Source: PMG-095 sp049324695
Lineage (GTDB): Bacteria > Myxococcota_A > Polyangia > Polyangiales > Polyangiaceae
NCBI GenBank assembly: GCA_049324695.1
Contig: JBMOMJ010000048.1
Location: forward strand, 124,001-188,000
Reading direction: 5' to 3'
DNA length: 64,000 bases
In this document: positions 17,493 to 26,017 of the stretch, piece after piece
Position numbering within the stretch: the first letter of the stretch is position 1
Layout: every line of letters begins with the position of its first letter
Position numbers and translations under genes: made by a program
The notes under the pieces: model-generated
What the model was told of the DNA's origin: nothing
Database searches by the model: none
The model's input: the letters and a program-made list of their open reading frames with translations, nothing else

Positions 17493-19177
17493 TGCTTCCC
17501 GCTCTCGCGCCGGGACTGCTCCTCGCGGGACGCTATCAGATCCTCTCCGCTCTCGGCGGCACCGACTTCGGCGCCGTGTACTCGGCGAGCGATCAGGTTT
17601 CGGGGCGCGAATGCGCCGTCAAAGTGCTGCACCCGAACCTCCGGCAGTCGACGCAGGCGTGGACGGCGTTTCAAGATCTGGAGCGAACCGTGAGCGCTCT
17701 CGATGCGAACGCCGTGGCGCGCGCATCGGATTTCGGCGTGGATAACCACGTCGGCGTGTTGTTCGTGGTGAGCGAGCTGATTGGCTTTCCTTCTGTCACC
17801 GAGCTCGTCAAAACGCACACGCGCGTAAACCTGAGTGTGCTGGCACCGGCGCTCTCGGTGCTCGCAGAATCGCTCGACGTCGCTGGTGAGCGCGGCATCG
17901 CGCACGGCGACTTGAAACCGCAAAACTTGTTCTTTGCGCTGGAGCACCCCAACTGGGCCCGCATCTCCGATTTCGGCACGGTTCTGCTACGTGGCGCCTG
18001 GCAGCCCGGCGGAAACCCGGCGCCGGTCGGCTGGGCTTCGCCCGAACGACTACGAGGAGCTGCTCCTTCGCGCGCAGATGACGTATTCGCGCTTGGGCTC
18101 ATCGTTTTTTATGCGCTCACTGGCCGCCACTACTGCCGCTCGATGTGGGAGCCGCTGGCCGATGCGGAGCTGGTGCTGCGCGAGCTCTCTGTTCTCAATC
18201 CGAGCGCGTCGGCTCACGCGCGTACGCTGGGCGCCGAGTTGCCCACGGCGCTCGACAGCTGGTTCGCGCGAGCGCTGGCGACAGATCCGGCGCAGCGATT
18301 CCCGAGCGCGGGCGAGGCAGCGCAAGCTCTGCTCGAGCTCTCACGCAAGGATCCCTCTGGAGTCGGCCCCGGAATCGCCGCGGCAGTGGCAGAACCGTTG
18401 CTGTTTCAAAGCCTGCCTTCACGCGAGCTTCCCGAGAAGCCCCCGCGCTCACCAGCCTTCGTTCCGGCGGAGCCGCGCTCACCAGCCCTCGTTCCGGGGG
18501 AGTTGCCGCGCTCACCGGCCTTCGTTCCCGCCGAACCACATCACTCGAACGAGCTGCCGCGTTCTTCGCGACCTCCGAGCGTGGAAGCGCCGCGACCGAA
18601 GCCGCGCGAACATGTCGACGGCTTGCCGAATGCACCCCCCATCGCCGTCATCGCTGCAGCGGGAGGATTGCTGCTCATATTGCTGGCATTGGGTGCTTTC
18701 GCAGCGTGGCGCTTGTTTACGCGCCCATCTGCGAACGCCGAAGTGAAAGCCACCTCGGAGGCGAGCGCGCACGGTGTCGGTGCGATTCCTGCTCCCGCGC
18801 CGACCCCCAGCGCGGCAGCTACCAGCAGCGAAGCTTCGGCGCATTTCAGCTGCACGCCGGAGGCCTGCGAGTGGATCGTATGTGACGGAGAAAACGTGAA
18901 GAAGGGTGTCACAACGTTGGCCCTCGCACCCGGACGACACAGCTGCAGCGCGTCGCGCTACGGGTTCCGCACGGCCGTGGTCGAGTTCACGTTGGAGCCA
19001 GGCAAGACCACCAACGTAGTCTTCGAGTTGCTGCCCACCAAGCAGGCGCCGCGCGTCGCGCCCAAGCGCAAACCAACGACCAAGACGCCAGTTGCGCCGA
19101 GCAAAGCCAAGCCAGCTGCATCCGCCAAGCCGGCCGCATCCGCCAAGCCGGCCGCATCCGCCAAGCCGCGGCGCTAG
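17492..19177 (+). CDS. Ser/Thr kinase (HGD-type catalytic loop) with TM segment and PEGA-like domain
   Basis: 561 residues from ATG 17492, whose A is the last base of the upstream stop codon; a TTG three bases earlier is possible. Kinase motifs: imperfect Gly-rich loop ALGGTDFGAV, Lys44 in CAVKVL, catalytic loop AHGDLKPQN with Gly139 replacing the usual Arg of HRD (Asp140 kept), and DFG at 160-162. This RD-to-GD change suggests no need for activation-loop phosphorylation; activity is likely retained. Residues ~315-360 contain imperfect repeats of RSPAFVPAEP, then a TM helix (IAVIAAAGGLLLILLALGAF), a Cys-containing PEGA-like domain (CTPEACEWIVC...APGRHSCSASRYGFR) and a Lys/Ala/Pro tail with ASAKPA repeats. 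Coupling to the LysM peptidase suggests cell-wall control. Confidence 0.9.
   Translation: MLPALAPGLLLAGRYQILSALGGTDFGAVYSASDQVSGRECAVKVLHPNLRQSTQAWTAFQDLERTVSALDANAVARASDFGVDNHVGVLFVVSELIGFPSVTELVKTHTRVNLSVLAPALSVLAESLDVAGERGIAHGDLKPQNLFFALEHPNWARISDFGTVLLRGAWQPGGNPAPVGWASPERLRGAAPSRADDVFALGLIVFYALTGRHYCRSMWEPLADAELVLRELSVLNPSASAHARTLGAELPTALDSWFARALATDPAQRFPSAGEAAQALLELSRKDPSGVGPGIAAAVAEPLLFQSLPSRELPEKPPRSPAFVPAEPRSPALVPGELPRSPAFVPAEPHHSNELPRSSRPPSVEAPRPKPREHVDGLPNAPPIAVIAAAGGLLLILLALGAFAAWRLFTRPSANAEVKATSEASAHGVGAIPAPAPTPSAAATSSEASAHFSCTPEACEWIVCDGENVKKGVTTLALAPGRHSCSASRYGFRTAVVEFTLEPGKTTNVVFELLPTKQAPRVAPKRKPTTKTPVAPSKAKPAASAKPAASAKPAASAKPRR
18443..18537 (+). repeat. Three imperfect ~30-33-base coding repeats (RSPAFVPAE)
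   Basis: Imperfect tandem units encode PRSPAFVPAE, PRSPALVPGEL and PRSPAFVPAE in the kinase juxtamembrane linker. Each unit carries a Ser-Pro, so the linker could be a phosphorylation or extended spacer region. Confidence 0.8.
19115..19168 (+). repeat. Three 18-base coding repeats (AASAKP) at the kinase C-terminus
   Basis: Three 18-base units, the last two identical and the first differing by one base, encode AASAKP three times at the end of the kinase. Such Lys/Pro/Ala tails are found on periplasmic segments that contact peptidoglycan or DNA; here the function is unknown. Confidence 0.9.
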
Positions 19178-20599
19178 TCACAGCGCGCGCAACGACAACA
19201 GCTTTGGTTCGCTGAACTCCTCCATGGCGAAGCGAACGCCCTCGCGGCCGAAGCCGGATTCTTTGGTGCCGCCATATGGATAGTTATCGACACGGAACGT
19301 GGTTGGGTCGTTCACCAGTACGCCGCCGTAGTCGAGCTGTTCGTAGGCGCGCAGCGCCGCGCCGATGTCGCGGGTGAACAGCGACGCTTGCAATCCGAAA
19401 CGCGTCGCATTGGCGAGCTCGACGGCGTGCTCCAAACTCTCTGCGCGCTCGACCACCGTGACAGGCCCGAAGATCTCCATGTCGCAAACGCGCATACCCG
19501 GGCTCGTGTCAGTCACTACGGTGGGCCACACCAACTGACGCTCGGCGCGATTGCCACACAAGACGCGCGCACCGCCCTCCCCCGCTTCCCGCACCCACTC
19601 GAGAACGCGCTCGACATGGCGTGTTTCGATGAGAGGGCCCACCACGGTGCGTTCATCGAGCGGATCCCCGACCACGACGCGCTCGCTTTCGGCCACGAAG
19701 GCCTGCAAAAATTCGTCAAAAATACGGGTGTGCACGAAAAACCGCTGGGCCTTGATGCACACCTGCCCGGCGCTCGCCCACGCCGACTCCAGGAGCTTCG
19801 GCAGCGCCGCGCGAAAATCGATATCTGCATCGATCAAGCACGGTGCGTTGCCTCCGAGCTCGAGCACCACCTGCTTTCTGGGGACCAATCCTTTGAGGCG
19901 CCAGCCGAGCGCGTCGCTGCCCGTAAAGCTCAGCACGCGTAGGCGTGGGTCGAGCACCAGGCGTTCGCCGAGCTCGGGCTTGCAATGCAGGACGTTAAAA
20001 GCCCCGTTCGGAGCGCCCGCGGCATCGACCACATCCGAGAGCAGATGCGCCGTGAGCGGCGCTTGCGCAGGGGGCTTGAGCAGCAGAGAGCACCCGACGG
20101 CGAGCGCTGGTGCGAGCTTGTGCGCAACCAAATTCAAAGGGAAATTAAACGGAGAAATGCCGAGTATGGGTCCGCGTGGCACCCGCTTGTAAAGGCACAG
20201 CCTTCCTTCGAGACCTGGCGCTTGATCAATAGGTAGAAGTTCACCCTTGAGAGTGCGCGCCTCGGCCGCCGCCAACGTAAACGTGGTGATGGCGCGCGTG
20301 ACCTCGCCGCGCGCGTAGCGAATGGGCTTGCCACTTTCCTTCGTGATGAGTTCGGCGAACTCTGTCGCGCGCTCACGAATTCCGCTCGCAATTCGATCGA
20401 GTAGCTCGGCGCGTTCGTGTGTCGAAGCACGCCGAAGTGCCGCAAATCCATCGAGTGAGCTTGCAATCGCGCGATCCGCTTCGTGCTCGCCAGCGATGCT
20501 CACTTCCGCTACCGCGGCGCCATCGAAGGGACTGTGTATGAGTTGGACTTCACGCGTTTCTACGGAAGATCCGCCTATTTTTGTGCGATATTGCTGCAT
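19178..20599 (-). CDS. Aldehyde dehydrogenase family protein
   Basis: 473 residues, near full family length. Motifs: FNFPLNLVAHKLAPALAVGC (substrate/cofactor channel), KPPAQAPL, FTGSDALG, the general base region LELGGNAPC, catalytic Cys in AGQVCIKAQR, and C-terminal EIFGPVTVVE and PYGGTKESGFGREG. It oxidises an aldehyde to a carboxylate with NAD(P). The overall motif spacing resembles glyceraldehyde-3-phosphate (non-phosphorylating), lactaldehyde or phosphonoacetaldehyde members, but substrate cannot be set. Its stop codon abuts the stop codon of the convergent kinase gene with no spacer. It is monocistronic and divergent from the hydrolase gene. Confidence 0.93.
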   Translation of the reverse strand: MQQYRTKIGGSSVETREVQLIHSPFDGAAVAEVSIAGEHEADRAIASSLDGFAALRRASTHERAELLDRIASGIRERATEFAELITKESGKPIRYARGEVTRAITTFTLAAAEARTLKGELLPIDQAPGLEGRLCLYKRVPRGPILGISPFNFPLNLVAHKLAPALAVGCSLLLKPPAQAPLTAHLLSDVVDAAGAPNGAFNVLHCKPELGERLVLDPRLRVLSFTGSDALGWRLKGLVPRKQVVLELGGNAPCLIDADIDFRAALPKLLESAWASAGQVCIKAQRFFVHTRIFDEFLQAFVAESERVVVGDPLDERTVVGPLIETRHVERVLEWVREAGEGGARVLCGNRAERQLVWPTVVTDTSPGMRVCDMEIFGPVTVVERAESLEHAVELANATRFGLQASLFTRDIGAALRAYEQLDYGGVLVNDPTTFRVDNYPYGGTKESGFGREGVRFAMEEFSEPKLLSLRAL

Positions 20600-20672
20600 G
20601 ATTACACGCTGACTGTCTGTGGCGAAATTGGTGGCCGGGTATGACCGATTCTCGTTTGCCGCGCGGTTTCGG

Positions 20673-20712
20673 TGGACGAAGTCAAGGCCTGTCTTCTATA
20701 ACTAGTCACTAG
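20673..20712 (+). promoter_or_regulatory. Candidate promoter overlapped by palindrome CTAGTCACTAG
   Basis: A -10 TATAAC (20697-20702, 5 of 6 matches) lies 18 bases after TGGACG (20673-20678, 4 of 6). Transcription would begin just before ATG 20713. The palindrome CTAGT-C-ACTAG (20702-20712) overlaps the -10 end and start site, an ideal operator position; CTAG is usually scarce in such genomes. Confidence 0.4.
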
Positions 20713-21666
20713 ATGCGGATCCTGGCAGCTCTCGTGCTCGGCTATTACTTCGTGGTCGGGCGCGTGGGAGGAGACAAGGGCGCTGGAGCTCCCAGCATGC
20801 CCAGCGTGCCGGTTGGCATGACTGCTGCTGCGCGCGCCGAACTGGATCGGGCGATTGGCGCCACCCTCGACAATCAAGCACCGAAAGCGGCTGCTGATGC
20901 GCCGCAACGCCGCGTCACCCACGGCGGCCGCGTGGTCTTCATCCCGAATGGGTGCTCGTCGGTGCAGAAGCCGTTCGACCTCGTCGTGCATTTCCATGGC
21001 GCCCCCACCGCGATGGAGCCCGCATTCGACAAGAGCGGCGTCGGTGGCGTGCTCGCGATTCTGAATCTCGGAATCGGCTCCGGCGCCTACGAAGATGCGT
21101 TTCAATCGCCGGGCTCCTTCAAAGACCTGCTGACGCGCGTGACTACCGTCGTCGGCGAGATGTGCCCGGGCGCTTCCACCTCTCTCGGCCGCATCGCCCT
21201 GAGCGGATGGAGCGCTGGTTACGGCGCCATCTGGCACATCATCGATCGCCAAGCCAACGCCGATCGCATCGACGCAGTGCTGCTCTCCGACGGCCTGCAC
21301 ACGGGCTTCGAGCCCGATAAAAAGCGCGAGCGCGTGGTGAACTCTGCAACCATGGCGGCGTTCACGCTGTTCGCTGATCGCGCCGTGACCGGTGAGAAGT
21401 TGTTCGCCATCACGCACTCCTCGATCATGACGCCGTACGCGAGCACGACGGAGACGGCGAGCTTCCTCTTGCAACAGGAAAACGTCGCACGCGTTCCGTT
21501 GAATGAGCAGGGGCCGCGCCCGAACATGATTCAGACCTCGCGCGCCGATCGCGGTTCGCTGCACGTGATGGGCTACGCCGGCAACGACAAGCCGGATCAC
21601 TGCGATCACCTGCACGCCATCGGGGACACGTTGTTCCCGTACCTGCGCGCGCGCTGGGCTCACTGA
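20713..21666 (+). CDS. Secreted alpha/beta-hydrolase-like protein
   Basis: 317 residues. The N-terminus MRILAALVLGYYFVVG is a short hydrophobic anchor or signal. Alpha/beta hydrolase features: strand plus oxyanion motif LVVHFHGAP (90-98), nucleophile elbow GWSAG with Ser167, a candidate acid in LLSDGLHTG (Asp193), and a His-rich segment near the end (DHCDHLHAIGD). An esterase or related hydrolase acting outside the cytoplasm is likely; the substrate is unknown. No operon partner: the aldehyde dehydrogenase is divergent upstream, and the metallohydrolase gene is convergent 9 bases downstream. A promoter with an overlapping palindrome is visible. Confidence 0.78.
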   Translation: MRILAALVLGYYFVVGRVGGDKGAGAPSMPSVPVGMTAAARAELDRAIGATLDNQAPKAAADAPQRRVTHGGRVVFIPNGCSSVQKPFDLVVHFHGAPTAMEPAFDKSGVGGVLAILNLGIGSGAYEDAFQSPGSFKDLLTRVTTVVGEMCPGASTSLGRIALSGWSAGYGAIWHIIDRQANADRIDAVLLSDGLHTGFEPDKKRERVVNSATMAAFTLFADRAVTGEKLFAITHSSIMTPYASTTETASFLLQQENVARVPLNEQGPRPNMIQTSRADRGSLHVMGYAGNDKPDHCDHLHAIGDTLFPYLRARWAH

Positions 21667-21675
21667 GCACCTCGC

Positions 21676-24153
21676 TCAATGCGTCGAGGGTTCCGGCGCT
21701 TCGGGCGCGCGGAACACGCCATTTTCGTCTGCATCTACGAAAATGGGATTGGTGAAGGCGAACGGCAGCACGCGCCGTCCATAGAAGACCGGCGTCATCG
21801 GTTCGTTACCCTGCGCCACAACCACAATCCAGCTATCGAGCCTCAAATCGAGCTCGACTTGCCACACGAGGCGCCCGCCGGGCACTGGTTTGGCCATGGT
21901 CGGCGATGTCGAAAACAAACCGCCGTTCACCCAAACTTCCACGCGCGACAAGTCGACCCAACTGGGTGCACGCGCTTCCATTTCCAACGTTACGCGCGGC
22001 CCAACCAGCGTATCGCCGGGACCGGCGTGACCGTTCGCGCTCACCACCAGAAAGATGCCGTTCGCGACGATGGCATGGCCGTCGTTCACGGCGCGCGCAA
22101 CGTCCACCGCAGACACGTTGCCGGGCTGGTCGTCGGGAACGCGCACGTAGGTGCGAGGATAGCCGGCCCAGTTGATGATCAGACGATGTGAATCGGAGTT
22201 GCCAGTGGCCGTGTAACGACGACCGAAGTTCAGGAGCGCAAAGTACTCACGAATGTTGTTCTCGATGAACTTCGGGTTTTCGAGATCGTAGCCGTTCACG
22301 ACTTCGATCGCATCGAATTCGAACGACGCACCCTCGGTAGCAGCGGCGCCGGTCTCGGCATTCAGCTCGATACGATTGAAGTAGCCAACACCTGGCATGC
22401 GCGGATGATTCACTTGAATCACGGCTTGCGGCGCCCGCGCGTGGACCGCAGCAAAAATCTCGATGGGGTTTACGCCGCTGAAGGGCGGCGGAGCCGCGTG
22501 CGCTGGATACGGATAGGCATTGAAGTGGCCCCAAGTTCCGGTAGTGATTTCGACCCCGGGCGTGCTGCCGATTTCGCTGATGGCACGGTGCTCGGCGATG
22601 GCTTTGGCGTAGTCCGTGATGTGATTGTGATCCGTGGGCACCGCGAACTCCACGCCCTCGGCCAAGAGCGACAGCACCCGATCGGGCAAGCTTACGCTGG
22701 AGTCGCGCGAAGGCGCCGAGTGCACGTGAAAGTCGCAGCCGAGCCAGCCACGCGTGTCCACGCTGCGCGCCAACGACGCGTGAATCGCAGCGCCATTCTG
22801 CGAATCCACCTCGATGTCGTGCGTCGCGATTTCGTATTCGGGCCCGTGACTCACCACCACGCTGTAGTGACCAGCCGGCAACTCGACATCCCCACTGCCC
22901 GAACGCGTGTACACCACGTTGCGCGCGCCGCTCGCCTGCTCCACCGGGAACAGATCCGGATCTTTGGTCGGCGACACGCCGCGCAACACGAGGCGCGCGG
23001 AGAGCTCGGCGCCGTCGCCGTCAGTGATCTGATAACGCAGGTGCCCGGGTACTTTGGCGCTGAACCTCACCTCGGTTTTCTGGTTCGGGAACACGCTCAC
23101 TTGGGAATCGTCTTCGCCGCCTGGTGCGCGCAGATCCAAGCCATAGTCGCCCACAGGCAGAGGTAAGCGAAACGAGCCATCTTTGCGGGCGCGCACGCTG
23201 AGCGCAGGTTTTCCATCGGGAAAGCGCGCGTCGACGTGGGCCCAGGCCGGCGGAGGTTCGATGCGCCCGATCACCCAGCCGATTTCGGTGCCCAACGAGA
23301 GCAGCACCGCTTCCGCGAGGTCGGACATGTCGCCGGGCACCACGAACAGCTCGCGACGATAAGCGATGGATGCACCCGCAGCGACATCACCGACGCGCGC
23401 CGTAGTTTCCTGCCCCACCTGCCCGACGATGTCGAAGATGAACGACGACGTCACGGCGCCGCGCGGAAACACCAGCCCATACGAAAGCTGCGCTCCCTCG
23501 CGCCCGAGCCAGGACACATCGGACTTGGAGGTGAGCTTGGGAAAGCCGACACGCGGCGAAAACGTACCGGCGCCGGGCCAGCGCGTGCGTTCACCCAGCT
23601 CGACCGTGCGCAAAACTTGGTCACCCGCGTTATGCAGCCGCGTGACTAGCTCGATCTTCGAAGCGTTCGGCGCCGCTTCGAAGTCGGTCGCCACCTGCAC
23701 GCGCCCGTCGCCGCTGACCTGCTCCACGCGCACGACAGGGAACTTGCCGTCGCGCACCAACGTGACCGCGCCCATCAGGAGCGGCAGCGGCTTGCCGGCA
23801 ACACGCACCACAGCGCGCAGATCGAGGAGCTCGTCCGCGCGAAAATCCTTCACCGCCAAATCGAGCAACGCGCCGTGGCGCACCTGACGCTCGAGCCCCG
23901 GCGCGTCACCTCCGATCACAAAAGCGAGACGCCCGTTTTGAACCAGCAGATCGCCGGCAGCTCCCTCGGCGCGGTTGCCCCCACTGGTCAGGCCACCGGC
24001 CGGCACTGCGGAAATCGTGATGCCCTGCGCGCGGAAGGGCAGCTTGGGCGGGCGTGCTGCGCCTGGACGTTGGCCTCCTCCCACCAGGTACCAGCCGAGT
24101 CCCGCGGCGATTAAGAGCGCAGCGGACCCAGTGAAAACGCGGCGAAGCGACAC
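21676..24153 (-). CDS. CehA/McbA family metallohydrolase (PHP domain)
   Basis: 825 residues, start GTG at 24151-24153. An N-terminal hydrophobic helix (GSAALLIAAGLGWYLVGGG) anchors a long periplasmic protein. Residues up to ~470 are beta-rich with carboxypeptidase-regulatory-like folds (GSFRLPLPVGDYGLDLRAPG; PAGHYSVVVSHGPEY). The PHP metallo-esterase part follows: DFHVHSAPSRDS, AVPTDHNHITDY, GVEITTG, VIQVNHPRMPG and ATGNSDSH, giving the expected set of metal-binding His/Asp. CehA/McbA members hydrolyse carbaryl esters in some soil bacteria; natural substrates here are unknown. The C-terminal ~120 residues form another beta domain. Confidence 0.88.
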   Translation of the reverse strand: MSLRRVFTGSAALLIAAGLGWYLVGGGQRPGAARPPKLPFRAQGITISAVPAGGLTSGGNRAEGAAGDLLVQNGRLAFVIGGDAPGLERQVRHGALLDLAVKDFRADELLDLRAVVRVAGKPLPLLMGAVTLVRDGKFPVVRVEQVSGDGRVQVATDFEAAPNASKIELVTRLHNAGDQVLRTVELGERTRWPGAGTFSPRVGFPKLTSKSDVSWLGREGAQLSYGLVFPRGAVTSSFIFDIVGQVGQETTARVGDVAAGASIAYRRELFVVPGDMSDLAEAVLLSLGTEIGWVIGRIEPPPAWAHVDARFPDGKPALSVRARKDGSFRLPLPVGDYGLDLRAPGGEDDSQVSVFPNQKTEVRFSAKVPGHLRYQITDGDGAELSARLVLRGVSPTKDPDLFPVEQASGARNVVYTRSGSGDVELPAGHYSVVVSHGPEYEIATHDIEVDSQNGAAIHASLARSVDTRGWLGCDFHVHSAPSRDSSVSLPDRVLSLLAEGVEFAVPTDHNHITDYAKAIAEHRAISEIGSTPGVEITTGTWGHFNAYPYPAHAAPPPFSGVNPIEIFAAVHARAPQAVIQVNHPRMPGVGYFNRIELNAETGAAATEGASFEFDAIEVVNGYDLENPKFIENNIREYFALLNFGRRYTATGNSDSHRLIINWAGYPRTYVRVPDDQPGNVSAVDVARAVNDGHAIVANGIFLVVSANGHAGPGDTLVGPRVTLEMEARAPSWVDLSRVEVWVNGGLFSTSPTMAKPVPGGRLVWQVELDLRLDSWIVVVAQGNEPMTPVFYGRRVLPFAFTNPIFVDADENGVFRAPEAPEPSTH

Positions 24154-24282
24154 GCGCCCTCACTACACCGGATTTCGCGCAACATCGCAATTCGTGCCGC
24201 GCGTGCCTGCCCGGTCGTCCGGAGCTACAACGCGCACCCCATCCGCCAACGCGAGCTCGCGAGGCGGGTAGACATCCCTCCA

Positions 24283-25863
24283 ATGACTCCTCTCGAAGCC
24301 CTGGTTCAGCGGCGGCGCACGTTCGCCATCATCTCTCACCCCGACGCCGGCAAGACGACGCTGACCGAAAAGCTGCTTCTGTTCGGCGGCGCGATTCAAC
24401 TTGCAGGTGCGGTAAAGGCGCGCGGTGAGCAGCGGCGCGCACGCTCGGACTGGATGAAGGTGGAACGCGAGCGTGGGATCTCGGTGTCGGCGTCGGCAAT
24501 GACGTTCGAGTTCGATGGCAAGACGTTCAACTTGCTCGACACGCCGGGCCACCAAGACTTCAGCGAGGACACCTACCGCACGTTGACCGCGGTCGATTCG
24601 GCCGTGATGGTGTTGGACGCGGCGCGTGGCATCGAAGAACAGACGCGCAAGCTGTTCGAGGTATGTCGCCTGCGCAACGTGCCCATCATCACGTTCATCA
24701 ACAAGCTCGACCGCGAAGGACGTGATCCATTCGACTTGATGGATGAGGTGGAGCAATCACTGGCGATCGACGTGACGCCAGCCAGCTTCCCAATCGGTAT
24801 GGGAAAGGGCTTTTTGGGTTGCTACGACCTGTTCCACGACCGACTGATCTTGATGGAGCGCGCGCGTGAACGCCTCGGCGATCCGGGCGTCGTCTGCGAG
24901 AGCTTGGATGATCCGAAGCTCGATGAGCTCTTGCCGGAGTCGGCGCTCAAGCGGCTGCGCGACGAAGTCACCATGGCGCGTGGGCTGTGCCCCGACTTCG
25001 ATCTCACGGCGTACCGCGAAGGACACATGACGCCGGTCTTCTTCGGGAGCGCCGTGAACAGCTTCGGTGTGCGCGAGCTGCTGCTCGGTCTGTCCGAGCT
25101 GGCGCCTTCGCCGCGCGCACAGACCACCAAAGAACGAGCGATCTCGCCCACGGAAGAAAGGGTCACCGGCTTCGTCTTCAAAGTGCAAGCCAACATGGAC
25201 CCGAAGCACCGCGATCGCGTCGCGTTCGTGCGCATGTGCTCTGGTCATTTCCGGCGCGGCATGAAGCTATTTCACCCGCGTTCGGGAGGCATGCTGGCGG
25301 TGCACAACCCAATGCTTTTCCTGGCCCAAGACCGCGATTTGGCGGAGGAAGCCGTCGCCGGCGACATCATCGGTATTCCCAATCACGGAAAGCTCGGCAT
25401 TGGGGACGCGCTCACCGAAGGTGAAGTCCTGAACTTCACGGGGATCCCGAGCTTTGCGCCAGAGCTCTTGCAGCGAGTGCGCCCGACCGATCCGATGCGC
25501 GCAAAGCACCTCACGCGAGCGCTCGAACAGCTCGCCGAAGAAGGCGTGGCTCGAATTTTCAAGCCGCGCATCGGCGGGTACCACATCGTGGGAGTGGTGG
25601 GTGCGTTGCAGTTCGATGTGCTCGCCGATCGCATTCAAAGCGAGTACGAGATTCCAGTGGTGTTCGAGGCGGCAGGTCTTTACACCGCGCGTTGGGTCGA
25701 AGCAGACGATCCCAAGGTGCTGGCAGAGTTTCTGAGCAAGAACGAAGGTTACCTCGCAGACGACCACACATTGGCACCCGTATTCCTCGCGCGAAATGCC
25801 TGGCACTTGGAAACTGCCGAGAAGGATTGGCCTAAGGTCAGGTTCCTGAAAACGCGAGGCTGA
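24283..25863 (+). CDS. prfC: Peptide chain release factor 3
   Basis: 526 residues, full length. This translational GTPase recycles RF1/RF2 from the ribosome after termination. GTPase motifs: G1 SHPDAGKTTLTEK, G2 region RGISVSASAMTF, G3 DTPGHQDFSEDTYRTL, G4 INKLDREGRDP. RF3-specific sequences include PIGMGKGFLGCYDLFHDR, MTPVFFGSAVNSFGV and KVQANMDPKHRDRVAFVRMCSG. ATG 24283 is the natural start; no strong ribosome site is seen. It is divergent from the CehA-like gene with 129 bases between starts, and stands alone. Confidence 0.96.
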   Translation: MTPLEALVQRRRTFAIISHPDAGKTTLTEKLLLFGGAIQLAGAVKARGEQRRARSDWMKVERERGISVSASAMTFEFDGKTFNLLDTPGHQDFSEDTYRTLTAVDSAVMVLDAARGIEEQTRKLFEVCRLRNVPIITFINKLDREGRDPFDLMDEVEQSLAIDVTPASFPIGMGKGFLGCYDLFHDRLILMERARERLGDPGVVCESLDDPKLDELLPESALKRLRDEVTMARGLCPDFDLTAYREGHMTPVFFGSAVNSFGVRELLLGLSELAPSPRAQTTKERAISPTEERVTGFVFKVQANMDPKHRDRVAFVRMCSGHFRRGMKLFHPRSGGMLAVHNPMLFLAQDRDLAEEAVAGDIIGIPNHGKLGIGDALTEGEVLNFTGIPSFAPELLQRVRPTDPMRAKHLTRALEQLAEEGVARIFKPRIGGYHIVGVVGALQFDVLADRIQSEYEIPVVFEAAGLYTARWVEADDPKVLAEFLSKNEGYLADDHTLAPVFLARNAWHLETAEKDWPKVRFLKTRG

Positions 25864-26017
25864 GAGCTTCCGAACTCCTACGTGCGGGCTCGCATCACTG
25901 CCGAAAGGTGGTTATGCGAGGCGCATTCTTGCCGTTGTCTATCTCGAGTGTCCGAGCGTGGACTCTCTCTGCGGGCTAGCGAGCGCTCGCAGATGAAGAT
26001 ACGTTTACGGATCGAGC

